The position numbers were made by a program, and so were the translations under genes. DNA of 64,000 bases from Paenibacillus_V sp046244365 (lineage in GTDB: Bacteria; Bacillota; Bacilli; Paenibacillales; NBRC-103111), in assembly GCF_046244365.1 (NCBI RefSeq), contig NZ_CP176395.1:4464001-4528000 (forward strand). Direction: 5' to 3'. The notes under the pieces were generated by a model. That model did not search any database and was not told the origin of the DNA. It saw only the letters and a list, made by a program, of their open reading frames with translations. Within the stretch, counting starts at the first letter, position 1. Each line of letters begins with the position of its first letter. Positions 24,119 through 33,738 of this stretch are shown piece by piece.

Positions 24119-25768
24119 TTAGGACTTGGTCCCGTGCGCCTTCCAGATGACGGGCGCGTACCGAAACGCTTCCCCGGGAACGGGCACTCCGTATGTTCTC
24201 AACTGGTGCATTCTCGTCAATCGGGCCGCCCCTTCGAGCAGGTTCAACCCGATTTGGGCCACGGTCCTCGCGCCGAGAGGTTCCAGCTTCGTATTCGCCA
24301 CCCACGCGTTGAAGGCGCCCATCGCTGGCCCGCACCAAATTTGATAATCCTGCCTTCGCTCTTCACTACCTTGAATCCCCCATTTGCTTGCATTTCCCAA
24401 ATACCAGCGGAACACGAGCGCCATCCGGTATTTCGGATCCGCGTCGGCTTTGCGGAGCTGCTCCGGGTCTCGGTTCCCGAAGAAACGCGCCGTTTCGTTC
24501 CAAATATCGTCGAGACCGGCCCGAAACACGTTAGTTTCCAGCTTCGAGCGGACGTCCTGCGGAATCGCCTCCAGCGATCCGTACTTCCGGTAAACCTCGT
24601 ACAGCTCGGATGCGCGGGAGCTGAACAACGTCCCTCTTTTCAGCACCTGCACCTTGACCCCGAGCTCGAACATGTCCGCTGAGGGAGCCATGACGACGTC
24701 GGCCATTTCCGCTTGCGCGAGCATCCGTTTGCCGGCTTCCGACATGCCGGACTCGACGGCTGCTTGGTTCACTGACCCCGTCACGATATAGGACGCTCCG
24801 AGCGCGAAAGCCGAGGCGGCTCCGGCGGGCGAGCCGATCCCGCCCGCCGCGCCTAAGCGGATCGGCCGGGTATAGCCGAATGACGCTGCGAGGCGGTCTC
24901 TCAGCTCCGCGATGACCGGGAAAAGAGACGGCAGCGGACGGTTATCGGTATGGCCGCCGGAATCCGCCTCCACCGTGACGTCCTCCGCCAGCGGCACACG
25001 GGCCGCAAGCGTGGCTTCCGTCTCCGTCAGCTTACCTTCGGCCACGAGCACTTCCAGCATCGCTCGGGGGGCCGGCGATAGAAAATGGCGCGCCACCTCC
25101 GGCCTGGAAAGTTTGACAAACAAATGATGGCGCCGAATGACCCGGCCGCGTTCATCTGCCGCTAGACCCGTGCATGCGTACCTGACGATGGCGGGCGAAA
25201 GCTTCATGAAGGCGGAAGCGGAAACGCGTCTCACCCCTTCGTTCATGAGAAGCTCAATCGTCCGCTCTTCCATTGCGGGTTCATGCGGGCTGTGAATGAC
25301 GTTGACTCCGTAGGGCAAGGAGCGTGGATCGAGCGCCTGCTTGAATTCCCGGACCGCAGCTTCGATACGGGTAAGCGGCATGCCAGCGGCGCCGAGAAAG
25401 CCGAGAAAGCCGGCCTCTGCCGCGGCGATTACCATTTGCGGGGATGCGATGCCTTGTGCCATCTCCCCGGTCACGTAAGCGAACCGGACGCCATGCGTTT
25501 CCTGAAAGGTCCGGTCACCGAGCCACTCGGGATACATCGCCGGAAGCGTGCCGAGCCAAGGATAGTCGCCGTCCTCTCCGGTTTGCAGAGGAACAGTCTC
25601 GCCCCCTGCGCCCAGTCCGATCGCGCCGCTGCCCGGATGGGTGATCAGTTGCACGGGCTCGCGGATACGGCCGGCTAACGCGAGCAGCGATCCTCCCTCG
25701 AATACGGCCTCACCGTGCGCGCCCGGGCGCCATTTTATTGCGTATCTTCCCTGATGATTGGCGGACAT
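24119..25768 (-). CDS. pfaD: PfaD-family FMN-dependent trans-acting enoyl reductase
   Basis: 549 residues, the length of PfaD-type enoyl reductases that act in trans on PUFA and polyketide synthases. A short N-terminal cap is followed by the nitronate-monooxygenase-like TIM barrel: FAYVTGEMAQGIASPQMV, PYGVNVIHSPHEP, EADSGGHTDNRPLPSL and RLGAAGGIGSPAGAASAFALGASYIVTGSVNQ (FMN phosphate site). The ATG at 25768 follows GAGAGGTG and overlaps the end of the MFS gene; the longer frame upstream is inside it. It is last in the operon and would reduce enoyl-ACP intermediates. Confidence 0.88.
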   Translation of the reverse strand: MSANHQGRYAIKWRPGAHGEAVFEGGSLLALAGRIREPVQLITHPGSGAIGLGAGGETVPLQTGEDGDYPWLGTLPAMYPEWLGDRTFQETHGVRFAYVTGEMAQGIASPQMVIAAAEAGFLGFLGAAGMPLTRIEAAVREFKQALDPRSLPYGVNVIHSPHEPAMEERTIELLMNEGVRRVSASAFMKLSPAIVRYACTGLAADERGRVIRRHHLFVKLSRPEVARHFLSPAPRAMLEVLVAEGKLTETEATLAARVPLAEDVTVEADSGGHTDNRPLPSLFPVIAELRDRLAASFGYTRPIRLGAAGGIGSPAGAASAFALGASYIVTGSVNQAAVESGMSEAGKRMLAQAEMADVVMAPSADMFELGVKVQVLKRGTLFSSRASELYEVYRKYGSLEAIPQDVRSKLETNVFRAGLDDIWNETARFFGNRDPEQLRKADADPKYRMALVFRWYLGNASKWGIQGSEERRQDYQIWCGPAMGAFNAWVANTKLEPLGARTVAQIGLNLLEGAARLTRMHQLRTYGVPVPGEAFRYAPVIWKAHGTKS

Positions 25769-26970
25769 CCCGCACCTCTCTTTTCCGTTTGATTCGAGCG
25801 ATTCTGCAGCCGGATCGCCAGCGCCGAGGAAATGGCGAAGCATGCGGCCAGTACAATCAGAATGCCCTGCAGGTAGCCGTCGCGGTCCTGGGACGAAAGG
25901 GCGGCGATCGCCGCAAGGGCCGCCGCGCAAAGAACGGCCACGTTATTGATGTTGTTGTATACCGTCAGCACCCAGGCATGCTGCGGGTACGAGCCTATGT
26001 TCACCGCGGCTTCTCTTGTTCTCATCCAGAACAGGCCGTACGCTGCGCCTGTTGCGATTCCGAGCACCAATAAATAAGCATACGACCGGGAAAGCGGCCA
26101 CTGCATAAGCAGAACGGAAGCCAGCATGACCGCCGCTTGCCAAGGCGATCCTGCCGCCCGTACTCGAAGCTTCAGCTTGGCGCCCGCCCACGGTTGAAGG
26201 AGAACGGCCGCAATGCCGGCCGCGTTCATGGCCGTAAGCAGAATCCCGCCTAGCAAAACCGCGTTCGGTACATGAAAGTAGTCCCGGACGAGATAGATCG
26301 CGTTCGCGGCGAACAATTGGACGGCAACGGCGGCAGTCAGCACGTATGCCAAGAACGAATAGGGGCTGACGCCCGGATCGGAACCGCGCTCCTGCCCCGC
26401 GGTCAGCTCCTTTGAAACCGGCAAACCTGTCCGTTCATTCGGCATAGCCGCGATTGTCCCCACAAGAATGACCGTCATGACGACGGCGATGGCTGCATTT
26501 AGCCCTTCACGATGAGCGGTCAGCGTAAACAGCACCGGTCCCGTCATGATGCCGATTAGCTGAAACAACGTCGCCCATCGGGCATAAGTCAGCCTTTCCT
26601 CCGGCGTCGTCATCGCCGCATATCGGTGATCCGTCCTGTCGTATAACGCCTGGATGACGAAGCGTAGCAGCGCGAACGCGACGATGAACGGAGCCGCTTG
26701 CTGCCAGTAAAACAGGGAGAAAAACAAGACAAGGATAACGGAGCCCTGCAGCAGGATTTGCGGCATTCCGCCCTTGCCGTCGTTCCAGATTGTTCCCGGG
26801 CGTATAAACAAGGTAGCCAGACTGGCCGCCGCGCCGAGCATCAGGCAGGACGCGAGAAGAGTTTCCTCGCGTTCCGGTGCGATCCGGCCGAACATGAGCT
26901 GCGGAATGACATTTTGCAGTCCGACTCCTACGAAGGCGGAGAAGAAGTACAGGTAGCTTCGCTTCAGCAT
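25735..26970 (-). CDS. MFS transporter
   Basis: 411 residues with about 12 hydrophobic helices. Between helices 2-3 and 4-5 are FIRPGTIWNDGKGG and DRTDHRYAAMTTPEERLTYARW, as in major facilitators. The start overlaps the phosphopantetheinyl transferase gene and the end overlaps pfaD, so it is cotranslated with the synthase. It may move the lipid product, a precursor or a flippase substrate; no closer assignment is possible. Confidence 0.75.
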   Translation of the reverse strand: MLKRSYLYFFSAFVGVGLQNVIPQLMFGRIAPEREETLLASCLMLGAAASLATLFIRPGTIWNDGKGGMPQILLQGSVILVLFFSLFYWQQAAPFIVAFALLRFVIQALYDRTDHRYAAMTTPEERLTYARWATLFQLIGIMTGPVLFTLTAHREGLNAAIAVVMTVILVGTIAAMPNERTGLPVSKELTAGQERGSDPGVSPYSFLAYVLTAAVAVQLFAANAIYLVRDYFHVPNAVLLGGILLTAMNAAGIAAVLLQPWAGAKLKLRVRAAGSPWQAAVMLASVLLMQWPLSRSYAYLLVLGIATGAAYGLFWMRTREAAVNIGSYPQHAWVLTVYNNINNVAVLCAAALAAIAALSSQDRDGYLQGILIVLAACFAISSALAIRLQNRSNQTEKRGAGCPPIIREDTQ

Positions 26971-27656
26971 CGCCCTCTCCCCCTACCGCCGAACGGATTG
27001 CGGCGACGAAGCCGGCACGGGGCGCCGTCTGTGCATATGGCGGCGAGCCTGCCAGGCTCTGGTTCCCATCGGTATCGGTAGCCGCCCGATCGTTTCCTGC
27101 CGGCTCGGCCGGCTCCGGCAAGCCCCGAGCCGTGGCATTTGCCTTCCGCCTCGAGCATTGTCCATTCCCGGAAGAAAAGCCGGAGCGCCTCCACTCCGTC
27201 CGTGTCCCGGAGAAATTTCTGCTGCGCTTCCGAAAAATAGCGGTCAGCTATCCACCAAATCCCCTGGATCGGACGTATCGTTTCCAAATCGGCGCCGACA
27301 CGCCTTCCCCGCGTAACCGCGAGCAGAAGATGGGAGCCCGAATGGCTTATATTGAATTCCAGCCTCTTCGCGGCGTGTCCGGCTTGTTGAACCAGCGACG
27401 GTTTCCCGGAAGGACCATACCGGAACCGCAAGCGGCCAGGCGGGATCCCCGTATAGGAAGACAGAACATGCCGCAGCCAGCCCCTTGCCAGCACGAACTC
27501 CCGCCGCTTTGACGGCATGATGTAACGTGCTGCCCGGCGTCTCTCGTCCGGCGAGAGGACGGCTGCGTACCGGGCGCATTCGGGGCGCAGGTCTTCCAAG
27601 CGGCCGTACCAGAGGTCGATGCCGGCGAAGCCGGAAGGCGATTGATGACATCTCAT
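26964..27656 (-). CDS. 4'-phosphopantetheinyl transferase (Sfp-type)
   Basis: About 230 residues. It shows the Sfp-type motifs FNISHSGSHLLLAV, VGADLETIRP (Mg-binding Asp and Glu) and FREWTMLEAEGKCHGSGL (WTxxEAxxK). The ATG at 27656 overlaps the stop of the hotdog/acyltransferase gene (ATGA). It converts the apo-ACP of the KS-AT-ACP protein to holo form, the PfaE role in PUFA loci. The C-terminal 50 residues are unusually Arg- and Gly-rich, which may reflect composition more than function. Confidence 0.85.
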   Translation of the reverse strand: MRCHQSPSGFAGIDLWYGRLEDLRPECARYAAVLSPDERRRAARYIMPSKRREFVLARGWLRHVLSSYTGIPPGRLRFRYGPSGKPSLVQQAGHAAKRLEFNISHSGSHLLLAVTRGRRVGADLETIRPIQGIWWIADRYFSEAQQKFLRDTDGVEALRLFFREWTMLEAEGKCHGSGLAGAGRAGRKRSGGYRYRWEPEPGRLAAICTDGAPCRLRRRNPFGGRGRGRC

Positions 27657-30600
27657 ACGTTCCCTTCTTTCATCAGGCTCAGGACGCCGGTCAGCCACGT
27701 ATTCGCTATGTCCGTTTCCCCGCGGCGGACGGCGTCGAGCAGGGCCGACGTTTCTTTACTTGGCGCGTCCAGCTCGTTCAAGCATTGCAGAATGACGGCC
27801 CACTCCGGCGATATTCCCCGCCCGCCGGTCCATTCGCGAAGCTTGTCCGCCCAGTCGGTAGCCGGCGGATAAGGAAGCTCCTCTTCCAGGTTCGTTCCGA
27901 GTCCGTTTATTGCGTCCATCACTGCGCGTTTGCGCTCGGCGTAAGGAAGGGCCTCGAGCCGGTCCGGCATAATCGGTTTTCCGATGAAATAGTCCTGCTT
28001 GCCGTAGCCGACCGGGAACTCCTGCCTCTCCCCCGTATCACCCAATGGCAGCCCGCCTGAGAATCGCACCGGCACAATCGCGGTTCGCGACGATACGGCG
28101 AGGTCGATCAGCGTGGAGCTCATCGTGCGGACGGGAGTCCGGCAGGAAGTGGCGCGCGTTCCTTCCACGTGAATCAGCACGGAAAGCCCCTCCTCCGTCA
28201 TCGCGCTTCGCATCTCGTGTAGAAGTTCCAGCATCGAACGGCGATTATCCCGGTCGAACAGCATCATCGTCCGGTAGATGCGAATGCCGGGGTACGAAGC
28301 CGCTAGACGGAGCAACTTCCCGATCCAGCTCACCTCATGCTCCGCTTTGGCGAGGCCGACGACGGGCATTCGCAGCAGCCCGCCCGTCAGGTAAGAGAAA
28401 AGCAGCGATTCGACGGCCGATTGATGATTGCCGAGGTACAGGACGGGCTTACCCGCGAGCTTCGCCAGGCTGTCCGGATCTTCGACGGCGAATCGGCCGA
28501 CGAACCGGGAGGCCAGCGCCCGGTATATATCCTCTATCAGCCAGCCGCTCACTCCCGTTCTCTCACTCCAGTATGCGTCGATCACGCTCAGTTCGGGTTG
28601 TTCGCGTTCGACAGGGACAGCGGTGACCCCCTCGGCCGTCTCCGTCAGTTCGATGTCGAGCCTTGCGAACGGCAGCTGCCGGCAAGTCGCTGTCACACCG
28701 CCGAAAAGGCGAGGAGCGATCTCGATCGCGGAAGGGTGCACCTGCCAGATCGCTGCCGCCGCCTCCTTGGATACGATTGATCGTGTCAGATCGCTGCCCG
28801 TGCCGTCCGCGAGATACAGCTGCCGCAGCGTGCCGGGTAGCCAATCGGCCTGCCTCACTTCCGATTCGCTCAAAATCGCATTCCCATTATGGAAGCGCGA
28901 AAGCGCCAAGCCGGGCTTATACCGGCGATCCCGCAGAAACTGTCTGCGTTCCTGTCCGTCCGCCATGCCGAGTCGGGTTTGCGGGAACATGATTTCAACC
29001 AGCGTTAGCTCGGCAATCGCCATGCCGCTCGCATACAGCCAGGCACGGAACGCGGGATACCGCGACTGCCCGCGATGAGGCCCGAGATAACGGATTTCGC
29101 ATTCGAGGCGCCCGGCGTCCGGGAACGGGCCGTAGAAGACAATTTCAGGCATCGCATAGGGATAGGCGATGCGGCCGGATGGCAACCCGGCATCCCATCG
29201 CTCCAATGCGTCATGCGGGATCGCATGCATCACGGCATCGAGCAGCAGCGCGGGCACCCATTGGGGAAGCATCCGGTGCAGCCCCAGATTCAAGGTCGCG
29301 GAGGAGCCGTTGTCACCGTAAACAAGCCGTTCGACGATACGGAACGACTCTCCGTGAAACACGCGCCCGGAATCGTACGGATTCGGCGCGGCCGCTGGAT
29401 TCGCAAGCGGGGCCGGTCTTTCGGAGGGCTGCGCCGGATAGCCGCTTCCCGTTTCGATGCACGCGGTCATAATCCGTTCGGACCGCGATTCGGAACCGCC
29501 GGCATCCATGCGAAAGATCGCTGCCTGACGCCGCCCAGACCCGGCTTCCGGCTTCGCTTCGACGCGCAGCACGGACGGCTGCGCGCAAACGAGCCAGTTA
29601 AAGATGCGAACGTCTCTCATAGCGGTCACGCGCATGCCGGGGGCCAGGGAGCCGCGGACGGCGCGAATCATATAATCGGCCAGGAACGTAAACGGCATGA
29701 CCGGCATGGTATAGGTCGGACAATGATCCTTCAGCCAAGGCTCCCGGCCGATGTCAAGGGGAACGGTGACAGCCACTGCGGAAGTGTCTCCAGTCCGGAC
29801 TTGAAGCTTCATCCCGCTTGCCGCGTAGATGGCTTTTCCTTCCGTCCATAGCGCGGCCTCGGCCGTCACGACCGCCACTCCGTCCTTCGTTTCGATATCC
29901 GCAATGTCGACGACCACCCGTATGGACCGGTTATGCGGCAGCACTTGTCCACGATATTTCCAATTCAAGACGGATTCCGGCGCCATCTCGATCCCGGACA
30001 CTACCTCCGCAAGTCCGGTCTCATTCATATACCAACGCACGGCTTGCAGCATCGCTTCGATGCCGAGCGAACCCGGCTGAACGGGATCCCGGAAGAAGTG
30101 CGCCTTGAAAAACCACTGGTCCGGATGAATCGCCGTCTCCGCGACGATCCGGCCGCGCCCATAGGCGCCTCCATGCGGCTCGAACCGGATGATGCTGCCG
30201 ATCATGCGCAGCCGCTCCTCGACAGGGGAGCGTTCCATTGCCGAGGCGGAACAGAACGGTTGGACAGGCTCATCCTCGTAAGGGTTGTAAGCCGGAGAGA
30301 TGGGGCCAGGCAACCCCGCTTGATTGCGGAGCGCCTCGATCGGGAAGTGGCCGAACACGGTCGTCAGCTCGTACACAAGCTCTTCTCCAATATGGCAGCG
30401 GATCCGGAACGTTTCGACGAATGTGTCTGACAGCCGGGTCAACCGGGTCAGCTCCACCGTCGTACGAAGCGTGCCGTCACCAGGACGTACTTCCCGGTAC
30501 AGCTGCGCCCGGCCGTCCAGATTGCGGAAGTAAAGCGGCGTCTCGGTCAACAGCGGGACGCCCATATACGCGGTTAGCCAGCCGCAAGGCTGGAGAGCCG

Positions 30601-31300
30601 CTTCGAGCAGGACGGCATAGGGCATTCGGCCTCCGCCCTCGGCAAAATACCAGGCATCCGGCGGAATATCGTATTCGGCCGTCACGCTTGTGCCTTCACG
30701 CACCTCCCCGATCAGCCCGGTCACTGCCATAATCCGCGAAACGAATAAGAAGGGCGGCGCCGGCAATCGCGGAATTTGGCGGCCGTCGTCGAACATGCGG
30801 TACATGTCGCCGAACGCTTCGGAAGCAAGGCCCACGGCACAGTGGAGCAGCGATTCATAGCCGAACCGGAAGCCGTTCAACGACAACGCTGTCCGGTCTT
30901 TGCCCGGATCGGCCCCTTCGGCTTGACCGGGTAGTCCGTTTACCGGCATCCTTCTCTCGAAGCCGATATGCCCGTCTTCCGCGAACGACCCAAGGGCGCC
31001 GTTCGCGGAGCGCATCGCGGACGCCTCGGGCTTCCGCTGCGAGCTCGGGCGATACGCTTGTAAAAACAGCGAATGCGCCCCGCTCATTCGTGCCGCAAAG
31101 CTCCTCTGCGCTTCCGCGAGCAGGTGCATCACTCTTGCGGCGCCACGCTCGCGGCCCGCAGAATTCGCCGCCCGACCTTGCGTACGTCCTGCGGCGCGGG
31201 CAGCATGACCGGCCTTCAGGCGGTCGTAGGCATCCAGCGCCGAAGGCAGCCGAGGCGCCTCCTGCATCGTCAAGCCCGTATCGCGATTACAATTGTTCAT
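27653..31300 (-). CDS. PfaC-like multi-hotdog dehydratase with C-terminal PlsC acyltransferase
   Basis: About 1215 residues. After a linker of about 150 residues there are hotdog folds: a first DH-like domain (WYFAEGGGRMPYAVLLEAALQPCGW), a FabA-like one (HFFRDPVQPGSLGIEAMLQ), and a PS-DH-like one (WLKDHCPTYTMPVMPFTFLADY with LLLDAVMHAIPHD). The last 300 residues are a lysophosphatidic-acid-type acyltransferase with GNHQSAVESLLFS (NHxxxxE/D) and HVEGTRATS (EGTR). This suggests that the finished acyl chain passes directly to a glycerol-type acceptor. The ATG at 31300 overlaps the KR-DH stop (ATGA) and has GGAGGGG. Confidence 0.85.
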   Translation of the reverse strand: MNNCNRDTGLTMQEAPRLPSALDAYDRLKAGHAARAAGRTQGRAANSAGRERGAARVMHLLAEAQRSFAARMSGAHSLFLQAYRPSSQRKPEASAMRSANGALGSFAEDGHIGFERRMPVNGLPGQAEGADPGKDRTALSLNGFRFGYESLLHCAVGLASEAFGDMYRMFDDGRQIPRLPAPPFLFVSRIMAVTGLIGEVREGTSVTAEYDIPPDAWYFAEGGGRMPYAVLLEAALQPCGWLTAYMGVPLLTETPLYFRNLDGRAQLYREVRPGDGTLRTTVELTRLTRLSDTFVETFRIRCHIGEELVYELTTVFGHFPIEALRNQAGLPGPISPAYNPYEDEPVQPFCSASAMERSPVEERLRMIGSIIRFEPHGGAYGRGRIVAETAIHPDQWFFKAHFFRDPVQPGSLGIEAMLQAVRWYMNETGLAEVVSGIEMAPESVLNWKYRGQVLPHNRSIRVVVDIADIETKDGVAVVTAEAALWTEGKAIYAASGMKLQVRTGDTSAVAVTVPLDIGREPWLKDHCPTYTMPVMPFTFLADYMIRAVRGSLAPGMRVTAMRDVRIFNWLVCAQPSVLRVEAKPEAGSGRRQAAIFRMDAGGSESRSERIMTACIETGSGYPAQPSERPAPLANPAAAPNPYDSGRVFHGESFRIVERLVYGDNGSSATLNLGLHRMLPQWVPALLLDAVMHAIPHDALERWDAGLPSGRIAYPYAMPEIVFYGPFPDAGRLECEIRYLGPHRGQSRYPAFRAWLYASGMAIAELTLVEIMFPQTRLGMADGQERRQFLRDRRYKPGLALSRFHNGNAILSESEVRQADWLPGTLRQLYLADGTGSDLTRSIVSKEAAAAIWQVHPSAIEIAPRLFGGVTATCRQLPFARLDIELTETAEGVTAVPVEREQPELSVIDAYWSERTGVSGWLIEDIYRALASRFVGRFAVEDPDSLAKLAGKPVLYLGNHQSAVESLLFSYLTGGLLRMPVVGLAKAEHEVSWIGKLLRLAASYPGIRIYRTMMLFDRDNRRSMLELLHEMRSAMTEEGLSVLIHVEGTRATSCRTPVRTMSSTLIDLAVSSRTAIVPVRFSGGLPLGDTGERQEFPVGYGKQDYFIGKPIMPDRLEALPYAERKRAVMDAINGLGTNLEEELPYPPATDWADKLREWTGGRGISPEWAVILQCLNELDAPSKETSALLDAVRRGETDIANTWLTGVLSLMKEGNV

Positions 31301-33654
31301 GAAGTCCCCTCCGATACCCGGAAGCCGGACATGTCCTTCAATTCCGCGATACACCGGCCCTCCTCGTCGTAGAAGGTGATGTTCGCAGTCACACCCAAGC
31401 TGCCCTTGGTCCTGCAATTCGCCGCGCACAATATTTTTCCTTCCGCAGGCGGGATTCCGAATGCGGTGAAGCTTGCGAAAGAAACCGGCAAACTCGGGAG
31501 CGCGTGTATCGCGATCGACCATAGTCGTCCGAGCTGCAAGCCGCCGTCTAGGGCGGCGGAGTCCGTCCGCTGCCGCTCCTCCTGCTTCCAGCCGAGCGAA
31601 ATCATTCCGGCGAGCTCGGCCGTAACGCCGTTCTCGGTCAAGCCGAGTCCGCGCGCAATCGTTTGAAACCTCGGCCCGTGGAACAGCAGAGGATCGCCGT
31701 ACACTGCCTCAGCGGGCCACGGCCAAGTTGCCGCTGCTTCCGGCGTGCCGCCGATCAGCTCCGCATGGAGCTTGTCTGCCTCGCCGCCGCGCCAATACGC
31801 GAGCGCTTGCCCGGACAGCCTGCGTTGATACCCGGATCCGGATTCCTCTCCCTTTTCGAATACCGCTTCCGCCGCGTAATGAACCGTCCCGTCCGTCCCG
31901 ATCAGCCGCATGGCACGGAACCGGCAGCAGTTGCTTTCGGTTAGCGGTCCGGCTTCCAGCCGGAACCGCGCGCTTTCCTCGGGAAAATACGGAAGGACAG
32001 CACCCTTGAGTACCTGCAAATTCCGGAGCGTCCTGCATTCGCCATCCTCGCGGAAGGTGCCGGCCATGCGCATTAACCATTCCACTGCGGCGACCACGGG
32101 CAGCACGACCTTTCCCTTGATCCGGTGATCCAGCAGAAACGGATACCGCATCTCGTCCACAAGCACTTCGGCTGTTACCGTACCCGTACCTAAACGGCCC
32201 AGCAGCGGGTACCCCCTCCGGCCTACGCCTACGAACAGCTCCGTCGACGCGTCCGAAACGCCGCTGAACTCGCGGACAAATCTTGCCGCGCCTTCCGCAA
32301 GCGGGATCAACGGAACGCCTTGCTCCTCGAACAGCCTCTTCAGCTCCGGGCCGACCATGCCGCCGTCCCACGGCCCCCAATCGATCGAACGGACATGACA
32401 TTTACCGCCGCGGCGCCGGTATTCAGCCGCTGCAACTTTATTCAGGATGTCGTTCGCCATCGCATAATCGGCCTGTCCGGCATTGCCGCTGCGGGCGGCG
32501 ACCGACGAGAAGACGTTCAGCGCCCGCAAGTCGTCCTCCCGAACCGCTTCGAGCAAGGCATACAGTCCCAGCACCTTGGTGTCGAACACTTGATCGAACT
32601 GCTCCTCGGTCTTGTCGCCGAGCAGCTTGTCCGCGAGCACGCCGGCACCGTGAACGATCGCCGAGACGGGGCCCCATTCGGCCCGCATCGATACCAGCGC
32701 CTCCTTCAGCGCCTTCGCATCCGTCACGTCTGCAGGGACGTAAATCGCTTGCGAGCCCCGGAACGCCAGTTGCTCGAGCGTGCGGCGAACTTCCCGGCTC
32801 GCCATAATCCGTTTGATCCGGCCGGCGATGTCCGGCAAGCTGGGCGTGCCGCCGGTCGAACGGACCGATTGTATCAGCCCGGCCCGAAGCTCTTGCTCCG
32901 TGTCCAGCCCGCCGCATTCCGCAGGCTCCTCTTCGAGGGCCGTGCGGCCAAGCAGCACGAAACGCAGCCGCTTCGCTTCGGCCAGCCGAACCGCGCAAGC
33001 GGCCGTGACTCCGCGCGCGCCGCCGGATACGACGACTACCGCATCCTCCTGTAAACACGCCGCATCCAAACCGCCGGCGAAGTCGTCATCGCCGGAAGGA
33101 GCCAGTGCTAGCGTCGTTCGTCCGCCGTCCGGATACAAGCCGACTTCCTTCTCCGGTCCGCCGTATTCGAGCTCCTCAGCGATGCGCAAGGCGATTTCGC
33201 CAGGCTCGGTGACGGCTTCCGCCACATCGATCGCTTTGACCGAAGCGGACGGCCATTCCTTACCGGCGGTCTTGACGAGACCGGCGAGCCCTGCGGACCA
33301 GGCGCGTTCGGCGTATAAACCGCTCAGGCCGAAATCACCGCCAGTGCGCTGCACCGTGACGAACAACCCGCCTTCTCGGCGCATGCGCGGGGCGGCGGCC
33401 GAAGCCGCCCGGAAGGCATCCCGGTTCATCGCCCGAGCACCCTCGACCGTCCACGGCATCGCAAGGGCGCCAAGATAGATGACGCCGTCGGCATCGTCCG
33501 CCACCCGGTCCGCCGTCTCCGCCGGCAAGCCCCGTTTGGCAAGCTGCTCCTGCAGCTTGCCGGTAACACCGCTCCCGTCCCCCAGGATGACGATCCGCCG
33601 GCAATTTCTCAATCCGGCCATCGCAAAGCCTGACGCCGGGGCGTCCGTCTCCAC
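31297..33654 (-). CDS. Ketoreductase-dehydratase (KR-DH) part of a PfaA-like synthase
   Basis: 785 residues from the GTG at 33654, but the frame is open to the KS-AT-ACP stop. N-terminal pseudo-Rossmann domain, then an SDR-type ketoreductase (VVVSGGARGVTAA; catalytic Ser, Tyr, Asn in FSSVAARSGNAGQADYAMAND), then a PS-DH double hotdog (LLDHRIKGKVVLPVVAAVEWL; DGGLQLGRLW). In PUFA synthases this is the C-terminal half of PfaA. The GTG has no ribosome site. The 26 codons upstream (VADGPERSAEDAQETGDNV..RRY) read as protein and start exactly where a -1 shift at the A AAA AAG site would enter, so a fused KS-AT-ACP-KR-DH product is likely. Confidence 0.85.
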   Translation of the reverse strand: METDAPASGFAMAGLRNCRRIVILGDGSGVTGKLQEQLAKRGLPAETADRVADDADGVIYLGALAMPWTVEGARAMNRDAFRAASAAAPRMRREGGLFVTVQRTGGDFGLSGLYAERAWSAGLAGLVKTAGKEWPSASVKAIDVAEAVTEPGEIALRIAEELEYGGPEKEVGLYPDGGRTTLALAPSGDDDFAGGLDAACLQEDAVVVVSGGARGVTAACAVRLAEAKRLRFVLLGRTALEEEPAECGGLDTEQELRAGLIQSVRSTGGTPSLPDIAGRIKRIMASREVRRTLEQLAFRGSQAIYVPADVTDAKALKEALVSMRAEWGPVSAIVHGAGVLADKLLGDKTEEQFDQVFDTKVLGLYALLEAVREDDLRALNVFSSVAARSGNAGQADYAMANDILNKVAAAEYRRRGGKCHVRSIDWGPWDGGMVGPELKRLFEEQGVPLIPLAEGAARFVREFSGVSDASTELFVGVGRRGYPLLGRLGTGTVTAEVLVDEMRYPFLLDHRIKGKVVLPVVAAVEWLMRMAGTFREDGECRTLRNLQVLKGAVLPYFPEESARFRLEAGPLTESNCCRFRAMRLIGTDGTVHYAAEAVFEKGEESGSGYQRRLSGQALAYWRGGEADKLHAELIGGTPEAAATWPWPAEAVYGDPLLFHGPRFQTIARGLGLTENGVTAELAGMISLGWKQEERQRTDSAALDGGLQLGRLWSIAIHALPSLPVSFASFTAFGIPPAEGKILCAANCRTKGSLGVTANITFYDEEGRCIAELKDMSGFRVSEGTS

Positions 33655-33707
33655 GACCCGATACCGGCGGACCCGTACGTTATCGCCCGTTTCTTGCGCG
33701 TCTTCAG

Positions 33708-33738
33708 CGGACCGTTCGGGTCCGTCCGCTACTTTTTT
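33708..33738 (-). promoter_or_regulatory. Candidate programmed -1 frameshift site (slippery heptamer, stop, hairpin)
   Basis: On the minus strand GGA AAA AAG TAG ends the KS-AT-ACP frame. A AAA AAG (33738-33732) is the classical bacterial -1 slippery heptamer. Seven bases later comes a hairpin CGGACC CGAAC GGTCCG (33724-33708). A -1 slip continues as GTA GCG GAC into the KR-DH frame without a stop. The motif is seen directly; function is inferred, and a one-base error in the A run is the main alternative. Confidence 0.65.
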